Of a DNA stretch of 64,000 nucleotides, positions 57,083 to 64,000 are shown one piece after another. The stretch's first letter is position 1. Each line of letters opens with the position of its first letter. The position numbers and the translations under genes were made by a program. This stretch comes from Holophaga sp. (GTDB taxonomy: Bacteria; Acidobacteriota; Holophagae; Holophagales; Holophagaceae), in assembly GCA_016715205.1 (NCBI GenBank), contig JADKBC010000003.1:62001-126000 (forward strand), read 5' to 3'. The notes under the pieces were generated by a model that made no database searches, had not been told where the DNA came from, and saw only the letters and a list, made by a program, of their open reading frames with translations.

Positions 57083-57430
57083 CTACTTGCGAGTCTGAGC
57101 GTCGTGTTTCTGGCGATGAATGCGCTTGCTCTCGCGGTTCTGCTCCTTCTCAATCTTGGCGGCTTCCTTCTTGGTCACCTTGCCATCGGCTTCCGCCTTG
57201 GCAATATCCTTGTTCACCTTGGCTTCCTGGCGTTCCAGGCGAACCGTTTCCTTTGGCGTGAGCTGACCGCTCTGCACGCCTTTGCCAATGCGCTTCTGCT
57301 GATTGTCAGCTCGCTTCTCCATGCGGGCTTCGCGCTTCTGGGTGGGGGTTGGAACCGGGGTCTGGGCAAGCAGCACGGTGCCCGCAAGGGCTGCGCCGAC
57401 GAGGTTGAGGAGGCTCTGTTTGAAGTTCAT
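57083..57430 (-). CDS. Small periplasmic coiled-coil protein
   Basis: 115-aa exported protein with a signal peptide (MNFKQSLLNLVGAALAGTVLLAQ) and a highly charged Lys/Glu/Gln-rich helical body (KREARMEKRADNQQKRIGKG, SGQLTPKETVRLERQEAKVNKDIAKAEADGKVTKKEAAKIEKEQNRESKRI), a widespread uncharacterised family of about this size. ATG 57430 gives the signal peptide. Function unknown. Confidence 0.78.
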   Translation of the reverse strand: MNFKQSLLNLVGAALAGTVLLAQTPVPTPTQKREARMEKRADNQQKRIGKGVQSGQLTPKETVRLERQEAKVNKDIAKAEADGKVTKKEAAKIEKEQNRESKRIHRQKHDAQTRK

Positions 57431-57562
57431 GTTTGCTCCTGGCGGGTGTGGGGCGGAGCCTTTTGGGCGCTGGAATGCCCCGGGGTTGCGTGGCAGATTC
57501 CTCCTGGAATCTGTGGACTGAAATACCTTCATGAAATTTGAAATGGTTCGGGTGTTTTAGGA

Positions 57563-57859
57563 TCAAAAACCAATCCAAACCCTTAGCCTCGGTCGAACCA
57601 CAATCCGGGGAGGCGGCGGCAGGAAGACAACCTCCCGCTCAGGCTCACACCATTCGCCGGATTCCCGGAGGACCACCCTGGGGCGGTAGGCCCAAGCGGG
57701 TGCCAGAGGGCGTTCGCGCAGGTAGCGGGGCCCGCACGCTTCCACCCTCATCCGCCGGTGGTTCCAACCAGGTCGGTATTCGCGCTCGCGCCAGTCGTGA
57801 TGGGCCAAGGCAGGCAAACTCATGGCCAACAGCAGGAAGGAGAGGATTGGAATGCGCAT
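57563..57859 (-). CDS. Small exported Arg/Pro-rich protein
   Basis: 98-aa protein with a clean signal peptide (MRIPILSFLLLAMSLPALAH) and a mature part of about 78 residues very rich in Arg, Trp, Pro and Glu (HHDWREREYRPGWNHRRMRVE ... FLPPPPRIVVRPRLRVWIGF). The valine/arginine alternation at the end could be a short beta strand of a surface or spore-coat-like protein. No family recognised. Confidence 0.6.
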   Translation of the reverse strand: MRIPILSFLLLAMSLPALAHHDWREREYRPGWNHRRMRVEACGPRYLRERPLAPAWAYRPRVVLRESGEWCEPEREVVFLPPPPRIVVRPRLRVWIGF

Positions 57860-58048
57860 GGGTGGCCCCTTTCGGGTGATGCGGGGTTGATTGGAATCCG
57901 CGACCAGAGATATTTCACGCAGCATGCCAAGTCATAACATTTCTATCCCCAACGAATGGGAAAGGTTTAACCTCCAAAAGAGTGGTTTGTTGCGGCAATG
58001 CGTTGCAGGACGCATCAAGCCAGCCCCGGGCACCTGTGCGCAGGCTTG

Positions 58049-60610
58049 TCAGCGCGGGGCATTGCCCCCTTTGCCCGTAAACCCGGGATACAGTTCCTTG
58101 GCGCAATCCGGACAAATACCGTGGGAGAACCCCACCTCGGAATGATCGGTGATGTACTGCTCCAGCTGATTCCAGTAGCCCTTGTCATCGCGGATTTTCT
58201 TGCAGCAGGCGCAGATTGGAAGAAGCCCCGATAGCTGTTTCACCCGCCCCATGGCGGCTGAAAGCTCCTCGTTGCGCGCCCTGAGTTCCTCGGTGCGCTT
58301 GACCACCTGCAGCTCCAAGTCCGCCTTGCTGCGGGCTAGGTTGGCCTCCCGAAGCCGAATCACCCCGCCAATGGCCATCAGGAAAGCCAGCAACTCCAGG
58401 CTGATCGCCCACCAGGTTTTCCACCACGGGGGCAATACGGTGAATTCCAACCCTGCGGGCGGCCCGAAGGGCGCACCACCTTTGGCTACGCGAACTTCAA
58501 AGCGATACGTTTTTCCCGCCAGGGCAGGATAGCGAATCTGGCGTTCCTCGGTGTCTCGCCACGTGTCCTCAAGACCCACCAACCGGACTTGGAACCGCAA
58601 TTCCCGATCATTCACGTAGCTTGGCGCCCCGATGCGGAAGGACAAGGTGGCCTCCCGAGAAGGCACCGGTGCTTCCATGCGGAAGGGTACCGCGAGGCGC
58701 CTAGTCCCACATACCACATCCAGGATGTGGGCCTGTACCAGGCTGTTCTCAGAATCCAACCCGCCCAGGTCCAGGCTCACCAAACCTGCCGCCGTCCCCA
58801 TCCAGAGTTTGTCCTCTTCCACCCGCAGGGCCTGAACGGCGCAATCTTCACTGGCCAGCCCATCCGATTGGCCCAGGTGCAGGGGCGGGTCCAGGCGGTC
58901 CAAGCCTTGATCGGTGGTTACCCAGGTTTGCCCCCGAGCATCCACCTGGATGGCATAGATCATGTTGGATCTAAGCCCAGTGCCCCGGAGTCGCGGTTCC
59001 ACCATCCGCAGGTGATCGCCTTCCAGGCGTACCCGTCGGAGGCCATGGGGCTCCTGGAAATGGATCCAGGCACTGCCATCTGGCAGGAAAGCGCTCCCAT
59101 ACACCGTGCAAGGACTGGGCAGGCCGTCCGATTCGTTGAACTGAAGCCATCGCCCCTGGGTCGTACGAATCGAAAGCCCCTGGCTGGTGCCGGCCCACAT
59201 GCGGCCAAACCCGTCCTGGCGCAGGTGGTATACGCCGAGGCCACTGCTCCGCAGCGGGTCGGGAGCCAGTTCCTGATTGAGTTTCCGGGCGTTGGCATCC
59301 CACCGGAACACGCCCTTGGTGGCGTGCCCCAGCCAGATTTCGCCCTGGGCATCCGCCAGCACATAGTTATTGGAAAAGCCGGGTTCCCCAAGAGGGGCAA
59401 TTTCGGCCCGAGATTGCCCTGGCCGCAGCCAGAGGGTGGGCCCCGTGCTGCTGATCATCCAGAGCATTCCCTGACGGTCCGAAGCCAGGCCCTTGATGCG
59501 ACGCCCCTCGGTGCCGGGGATCCGCATCAAACCCTTGGGGCCAATGACAGCCGCGCCATCATCGGTACCCGCAATCAAGCGGCCTGTCTGATCGCGGTGG
59601 ATGAACCAGAAAATCTCACCATGGGCCCCAGAGGAAAGTGATAGATTGCGAATCCTGCCCAGCCCCTGCATGCGGGCCAAACCAGGCCCGTACACCCAAA
59701 GGGTGCCCTCGGCATCCCGCAAGAGAGAGCGAACCCAACGAAAAGGCAGGCCCAGGCTCGCATCCAGCCGCTCCGTCCGGTCCCCAAGGATGTGCAAGGC
59801 CCCGTCCTGGGTGGGCAGCCACACGGTACCATCGCGATCCACCAGTGGACGGCTGTTGGCGGACAGGCTGGCCGGAAGCAGCCGTGAACGATCCACAAAC
59901 CGATCACCATCCAGTTCTTTGACCACGAGCGTCCGACCGGATCCTGCCCAGAGCCGCCCGGAGCCATCCTCCACCAGGGTGCTGCAACTCTCCCGGGGCA
60001 GGCCTTCGGCGGGGCCCCACTGGCGGGTACGCCCATCCGGCAGGAAGGCCGTGATCCCCTTTTTGCCCGCTAGATAAACCGCGCCACTTCGCCCTCCCGA
60101 CGCGAAGGCGGCGAGATCCCGTGTGTGGTCATTGGAGCGGAAGGCAAATTGAAGCCCCTCCTGTTGGACATAAAAACCCAGGGTCGTGGCCACCCACAGA
60201 TGCCCCGAAGGACCCAAGCCAATCTGACCGACGCTGGGGTCCGAAGCTCCAGACCCGAGGCGGATCCGTTCAATGCGTCCGTCCTGGAAATGCACAAGGC
60301 CGCGAAGGGTCGACACCCACAACCCGCCCTGTCGAGCAGGCAGGATGCGGTTGATGTAGGCGGAGGGAAGCCCCTCCTCCGTGGTCCAGCGCGTGCAGTG
60401 ATCACCTTCCAGCCGAAACAACCCGGTTTCCGTACCCACCCAGAGAAACCCAGCGCTGTCCTGAGCCAGGGTCTGGATGACTCCGGAGGGTAATCCCTGG
60501 TCCGGCCCAAGGCTGGCAAAGGGAAGGCGCCCCGCGTCCTGTGCGCGCAGGGGAAGCAGTAGGAGCCCCACCGCCAATGTGCAACCCAGCAGCCCGGTCC
60601 ACCTTCCCAT
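58049..60610 (-). CDS. Two-component propeller sensor without kinase domain
   Basis: 853-aa membrane protein. Signal peptide or anchor at about 8-23, then roughly 600 residues of Reg_prop beta-propeller repeats (LGPDQGLPSGVIQTLAQDSAGFLWVGTETGLFRL, WVSTLRGLVHFQDG, and so on), a Y_Y_Y-type domain (FQVRLVGLEDTWRDTEERQIRYPALAGKTYRFEVRVA), one membrane helix (WWAISLELLAFLMAIGGVIRL), a short coiled coil, and a final Cys motif (LLPICACCKKIRDDKGYWNQLEQYI...GICPDCAKELYP). No HisKA, HATPase or GGDEF domain follows. Confidence 0.85.
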   Translation of the reverse strand: MGRWTGLLGCTLAVGLLLLPLRAQDAGRLPFASLGPDQGLPSGVIQTLAQDSAGFLWVGTETGLFRLEGDHCTRWTTEEGLPSAYINRILPARQGGLWVSTLRGLVHFQDGRIERIRLGSGASDPSVGQIGLGPSGHLWVATTLGFYVQQEGLQFAFRSNDHTRDLAAFASGGRSGAVYLAGKKGITAFLPDGRTRQWGPAEGLPRESCSTLVEDGSGRLWAGSGRTLVVKELDGDRFVDRSRLLPASLSANSRPLVDRDGTVWLPTQDGALHILGDRTERLDASLGLPFRWVRSLLRDAEGTLWVYGPGLARMQGLGRIRNLSLSSGAHGEIFWFIHRDQTGRLIAGTDDGAAVIGPKGLMRIPGTEGRRIKGLASDRQGMLWMISSTGPTLWLRPGQSRAEIAPLGEPGFSNNYVLADAQGEIWLGHATKGVFRWDANARKLNQELAPDPLRSSGLGVYHLRQDGFGRMWAGTSQGLSIRTTQGRWLQFNESDGLPSPCTVYGSAFLPDGSAWIHFQEPHGLRRVRLEGDHLRMVEPRLRGTGLRSNMIYAIQVDARGQTWVTTDQGLDRLDPPLHLGQSDGLASEDCAVQALRVEEDKLWMGTAAGLVSLDLGGLDSENSLVQAHILDVVCGTRRLAVPFRMEAPVPSREATLSFRIGAPSYVNDRELRFQVRLVGLEDTWRDTEERQIRYPALAGKTYRFEVRVAKGGAPFGPPAGLEFTVLPPWWKTWWAISLELLAFLMAIGGVIRLREANLARSKADLELQVVKRTEELRARNEELSAAMGRVKQLSGLLPICACCKKIRDDKGYWNQLEQYITDHSEVGFSHGICPDCAKELYPGFTGKGGNAPR

Positions 60611-60737
60611 GCCATCCCCTGCACCATTCTGCGGATTGGAATCAATCGGGCCCTGGTTAGGAGAGGGAACCCTGGGGTGGGAACCTGTCGAAAGTCAGAT
60701 GCTCGTATAAAAACGGCGGAGTACGGCCGAAACGTCG

Positions 60738-62414
60738 CTACCTCTTTCCATCGGCCATTGCTCGCCGTTCATTAACCACAGCAGCCTCATCGCAGGGAAC
60801 ATTAGCGCCTCGAGCCACCAGACCCAAGGATGCCACCAAGGCCATAGGGAAGGCGGCCAGGAGAAGCACCGCGCCGAACGCGCCCGCGGTGAGCGCCAGG
60901 AAGAGGGTATGCAACACCGGCACGAACAAGGAGGCGGTAAAAACAACGCCAAGCCCCGCGATCCAGGGGCTTCTAAATAGGTCCGAACCGATCACGGCGA
61001 TGAGCACCGCAAGCGAGGGCAACGAACAAAGGAAGGTGCCACCCGGAAGTACCCAAGCCATCACTGCCAGTAATGCGAGGTTGACAGCCAGGGCACCCAG
61101 CACGGGTGAGCGATCCTCTGGCTGGGCCTGCGATCTCCGGGCCACGAGGGCACTGCCGCCCAAGGTGAGCCCCAGCACCAACACCCAGAGGATGGGACGT
61201 TCCATCGGCACGTTGGGCATGTAGGTGAACTGCCAGGGTAGGCCCGTGGCCTTGGAGGCGAGCCAACTCACCCCGAGGCCAAGCCCCAGGCTGGCCAGCG
61301 CGAACCCAAGCCAAGCCAGGAACCATAGGGCCGCAGACAAAAGCTTCGCTCGGCCCCGGGCAAGGGTCCACCCCGCCCAGACCAGGAAAGTCACCGCCAG
61401 AAAACCACAGAACAACCGATCCCAGCCGACCGGCCATGCCAGGAAAAGCCCGGGCAGCCAGGACAGAAAAACCGTGTTCTCGGCCGAGACAAAGGCCTGG
61501 GCGCCCCCATAGCGCGCCTGCCCCGTGTAGGCCTGGACCATGGGCAGCACTTGTTCACCATAGTGCTGCAAGGAGGCCAGGGAGATGTTGTCCGGGTTAT
61601 CGCGCGGGGTGTGGTACGAGGAAAGATCATCCAGCACCGCAAAATTCAGCCCTGCGAAACCCCTGCGCGTGAATTCTGAAAAATCCGTACCGTTGGGCAT
61701 CCGCCGGTACACGTCCGAGGCAAAGGAATAACCGAAAGGTCGGTGTGCCTTCTGAAAAAGATCAAGGGTGGCGCGGTTGTTCGGGCCCGTTTCAAACATC
61801 ACAGCCGGACCCTTGACGCCCCGGGCTTCCAGATTGATGACCAGATTCACGTCGCGATAGGCGGCGAGGTTCTGCGTCATTTCAGCCCGTGCGCCCAGAA
61901 GCCCCGTTTCTTCTGCATCCGTAAAAAGAAAGCGAACCCCGTTCTCGAAGGGGGTCTTCGTGCGCGCCAGGATGCCCGCGATTTCCAGGAGGGTAGCCAC
62001 CCCGTAACCATCATCGGCGGCGCCGCAGGAGGCTTCCCCATTGCGTTTGCGCGGGGCGGAATCGTAATGGGCAACCAGCAACATGAAGGAACCACTCTTC
62101 CCCGGGATGGAGGCCGAAAGGTTCTCAAGGGGATAGCGATGCCCGGAACGATCCGTAACTTCCCCGTAGCGCATTGTGGCGCTGGCCAGACCAAGCCCCG
62201 CCAAGCGTTCCCGCAGATGCTTGCGCACGGGTTCAAGGCTGTCCTGTTCCCAAACCGAATGGGGCGCGCGGGCGATGATGTCGATATCGGCGCGGGCCCG
62301 CAGGGCCGAGAACCCTGCCCCATCAGCCTTGGCGGGCGACGGGAGCTTCAGGGCGAACAGGCCGAGCAGGGTTCCAACGAGCAGCGCCGTGAGGAGAGCG
62401 ATCCACCTTTTCAT
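60738..62414 (-). CDS. M28-family zinc peptidase with C-terminal membrane bundle
   Basis: 558-aa membrane metallopeptidase. Helix at about 7-22, then an aminopeptidase-like catalytic domain: LLVAHYDSAPRKRNGEASCGAADDGYGVATLLEIAG with the first metal His and bridging Asp, FTDAEETGLLGA with catalytic Glu and metal Glu, and YHTPRDNPDN with the distal metal His. After residue about 290 come seven or eight hydrophobic helices. This layout resembles ER/vacuolar M28 peptidases such as the Fxna/PFF1 type. ATG 62414 is the start. Confidence 0.87.
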   Translation of the reverse strand: MKRWIALLTALLVGTLLGLFALKLPSPAKADGAGFSALRARADIDIIARAPHSVWEQDSLEPVRKHLRERLAGLGLASATMRYGEVTDRSGHRYPLENLSASIPGKSGSFMLLVAHYDSAPRKRNGEASCGAADDGYGVATLLEIAGILARTKTPFENGVRFLFTDAEETGLLGARAEMTQNLAAYRDVNLVINLEARGVKGPAVMFETGPNNRATLDLFQKAHRPFGYSFASDVYRRMPNGTDFSEFTRRGFAGLNFAVLDDLSSYHTPRDNPDNISLASLQHYGEQVLPMVQAYTGQARYGGAQAFVSAENTVFLSWLPGLFLAWPVGWDRLFCGFLAVTFLVWAGWTLARGRAKLLSAALWFLAWLGFALASLGLGLGVSWLASKATGLPWQFTYMPNVPMERPILWVLVLGLTLGGSALVARRSQAQPEDRSPVLGALAVNLALLAVMAWVLPGGTFLCSLPSLAVLIAVIGSDLFRSPWIAGLGVVFTASLFVPVLHTLFLALTAGAFGAVLLLAAFPMALVASLGLVARGANVPCDEAAVVNERRAMADGKR

Positions 62415-62424
62415 GGCCCTGGAA

Positions 62425-63561
62425 TCAATCCCAATCAAACCGATACGACAAGCCATACCATTCGCGCAGCATCACCATGTCTTTCTGCAGGGCAGGCGGT
62501 ACGGGACAGCCCTTCTCCTTGCGCACCTGCCAGATGAGGTGTTCCTTTTCGCCGGGTGTGAAAATCTGATCGCAGCCGGGAGCTTTCTGGCTGGCCCGCA
62601 GCTGGCGGAGAATATCGCCCGTGATGGCCTGGAAGCGATCCAGATCGATGAATTCGTCCACATTGATGGCCATGAAGAAATGCCCCAAGGGGTAGGGAAT
62701 CTTCTTCCCGGCCTCATCAAAGCCATTGAGCATTTTCAGATAGGCGCCATCCTGCAGTGCCGCCGACAGGATCTCCACCACCGTGGCGTAGCCGTAGCCC
62801 TTGTAGCCCCCGCCATCCTCGCCCATGCCGCCCAGGGGCGTCAGTGCGGCCTTGCCCTTGGTGAGGTCCGCCAGCACCTGTTTGGCATCGGTCGAGGTAT
62901 TCCCGTTCTCATCGATCACCCAACCCGGCGGCAGGGATTTGCCCATGCGCTCATAGTGTTCGATCTTGCCCCGCTGGGTGATGGAGGTGGCGCAGTCCAG
63001 CACAAAGGGGAAGGGCTCATCCGTGGGAATACCGATGGTGAGCGGATTGGTGCCCAGCATGTTTTCCACACCGAAGGTCGGCGCGATGGAAGGCCGTGCG
63101 TTGGTGCCGGTCATACCGATCATGCCCGCCTGGGTGGCCATGGTGGCGTAGTACCCGGCGATGCCGTAGTGCGTTGAATTGCGCACGGCCACCATGCCCA
63201 TGCCATGGTTCTTGGCCTTGTCGATGGCCATCTCCATGGCCCGTTTGGAAACCACGTGCCCCATGCCGTTGTGGCCATCCAGCACCGCAGTGGTCTTGCG
63301 CTCGCGGATGATCTCGATGGTGGTTTTCGGATTCAGGATGCCATCGCGGATGCGGTCGATGTAGATGGGCTTCAGGCGGCCGATGCCATGGGAATCGATG
63401 CCCCTGCGATCCGATTCGATGAGCACTTCGCCGATGACGCGCGCATCGTCGGCCGGTACCCCTGCTGCCACGAGGGCATCGCGCATGAAGGCCTCCATGA
63501 AGGCGAAATCCACCCAGATGCACTGGGTATAGTTGGAGACGTACTCGTCCATGAATTTCAT
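62425..63561 (-). CDS. Malate/L-lactate dehydrogenase family oxidoreductase
   Basis: 378-aa NAD(P)-dependent 2-hydroxyacid dehydrogenase of the LDH2/MDH2 fold (not the Rossmann LDH type). Signature pieces: SHGIGRLKPIYIDRIRDG, NGMGHVVSKRAMEMAIDKAK, VRNSTHYGIAGYYATMA with the catalytic His, TGTNARPSIAPTFGVENMLGTNPL and LPPGWVIDENGNTSTD. It could act on malate, lactate, ureidoglycolate or a sulfolactate-like substrate. ATG 63561 has AGGAG seven bases upstream. Confidence 0.92.
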   Translation of the reverse strand: MKFMDEYVSNYTQCIWVDFAFMEAFMRDALVAAGVPADDARVIGEVLIESDRRGIDSHGIGRLKPIYIDRIRDGILNPKTTIEIIRERKTTAVLDGHNGMGHVVSKRAMEMAIDKAKNHGMGMVAVRNSTHYGIAGYYATMATQAGMIGMTGTNARPSIAPTFGVENMLGTNPLTIGIPTDEPFPFVLDCATSITQRGKIEHYERMGKSLPPGWVIDENGNTSTDAKQVLADLTKGKAALTPLGGMGEDGGGYKGYGYATVVEILSAALQDGAYLKMLNGFDEAGKKIPYPLGHFFMAINVDEFIDLDRFQAITGDILRQLRASQKAPGCDQIFTPGEKEHLIWQVRKEKGCPVPPALQKDMVMLREWYGLSYRFDWD

Positions 63562-63624
63562 TGCGAATCTCCTGGGGGTCTGTGCTGAAAGTCTATAACC
63601 CTTCCGCTTGCTTGGAGCCACCCC

Positions 63625-64000
63625 ATCATCGCTGACGGCCTTTTCATCTATGGCACCCTGCGGGAAGGCGGGGCGCACCACGCGTGGCTGAAGCGTACTC
63701 AGCCTCAGGGCAGCTGCCGGGCCTGGTTGGCGGGGCGACTGTTTCACTTGCCCCTGGAAGGCTATCCGGCCCTGGTACCCGTGCCCGAGCCCGATACTCC
63801 ACCGCCCAGCCCCGGCTGGGTGACGGGCGAATTCGTGGGCTACGACGACGACGCAGACCTAGAAGCCGCGCTGGCGGATCTGGATCAAGTGGAGGGTGTG
63901 GAGGAAGAGCTCTTCCTTCGGACAACCCTGCCCGTGGTCCTGGATGGCGGCCAGCGCTTCGTCGCCTGGGTGTATGTCTTCCCCGAGGACCGACTCCTCA
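63625..64000 (+). CDS. Gamma-glutamylcyclotransferase-like protein (partial, no ATG)
   Basis: The frame runs to the window end (125 codons visible). It starts ADGLFIYGTLREGG, the YGTL phosphate/substrate loop of the GGCT/AIG2 fold, and has GEFVGYDDDADLEAALADLDQVEGVEEELFLR with the expected catalytic-Glu segment, then WVYVF. No ATG, GTG or TTG lies in frame between the TGA at 63586 and the YGTL motif. ATC at 63625, eight bases after TTGGAG, is the best start and matches where homologues place methionine. A downstream ATC is also possible. Confidence 0.72.
   Translation, partial: MIADGLFIYGTLREGGAHHAWLKRTQPQGSCRAWLAGRLFHLPLEGYPALVPVPEPDTPPPSPGWVTGEFVGYDDDADLEAALADLDQVEGVEEELFLRTTLPVVLDGGQRFVAWVYVFPEDRLL

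Overview
The window is about 64 kb of dense, GC-rich bacterial chromosome that looks like an Acidobacteriota genome, most likely class Holophagae (Geothrix/Holophaga-like). This is an inference from the Oar-like TonB receptor with an N-terminal carboxypeptidase-regulatory domain, an acidobacterial-type VWFA-related secreted protein, two-component propeller sensors and overall gene style. Nothing species-specific is claimed. Genes are tightly packed, often with ATGA-type overlaps, and nearly all of the core genes are intact. I see no rRNA, tRNA, CRISPR array or prophage.

Layout. 1-5.7 kb: end of a probable mreD, then mrdA (PBP2), rodA, ligA and a DnaQ-like exonuclease. 5.7-9.5 kb (minus): a lipoprotein, a hypothetical, an arginase-family ureohydrolase, a PlsC acyltransferase, a GNAT acetyltransferase and a CYTH phosphatase/cyclase. 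9.5-13 kb: a membrane-anchored hypothetical, a receiver protein with a long Pro/Glu-rich tail, and a conserved hypothetical. 13.2-19.5 kb is the accessory stretch: a large TonB-dependent receptor with a strong terminator, a decayed IS66 transposase plus a second transposase-like fragment, and an AT-richer secreted VWFA-like protein. 19.6-30.3 kb: asparaginase, serS, an orphan ABC ATPase, ppiD-like chaperone, def-fmt, a TPR protein carrying a frameshift, cytidine deaminase and a DUF58 protein. 30.3-38.6 kb: a 31-bp perfect inverted repeat between divergent genes, then a permease, riboflavin synthase, thioesterase, K+ channel, histidine kinase, Fe/Mn superoxide dismutase and prolyl oligopeptidase.

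38.7-45.8 kb is a complete histidine operon, hisG-C-B-H-F-(A+I+E)-D. It starts with what I read as two tandem transcription attenuators, each made of a His-rich leader peptide followed by an intrinsic terminator, with a candidate antiterminator pairing in each. HisA is fused to HisI and HisE in one protein. A 342-bp nested palindromic element sits between that fusion and hisD, and the end of the fusion gene reads into it. 45.9-48.3 kb: HAD phosphatase, folE and purM. 48.3-51.8 kb: a creB-creC-creD system with a perfect TTCAC-N6-TTCAC cre-tag before creD. 51.9-57 kb: acyltransferase, CBS protein, radical SAM protein with an unusual cysteine spacing, and an ECF-like sigma factor with a membrane anti-sigma-like partner. 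57-64 kb: two small exported proteins, a propeller sensor without a kinase domain, an M28 peptidase, a malate/lactate dehydrogenase and a truncated gamma-glutamylcyclotransferase-like gene with no ATG/GTG/TTG start.

The most interesting things are the tandem his attenuator, the HisA-HisI-HisE fusion next to a palindromic element, the inverted duplicated control region at 30.3-30.5 kb, and the conserved cre-tag.
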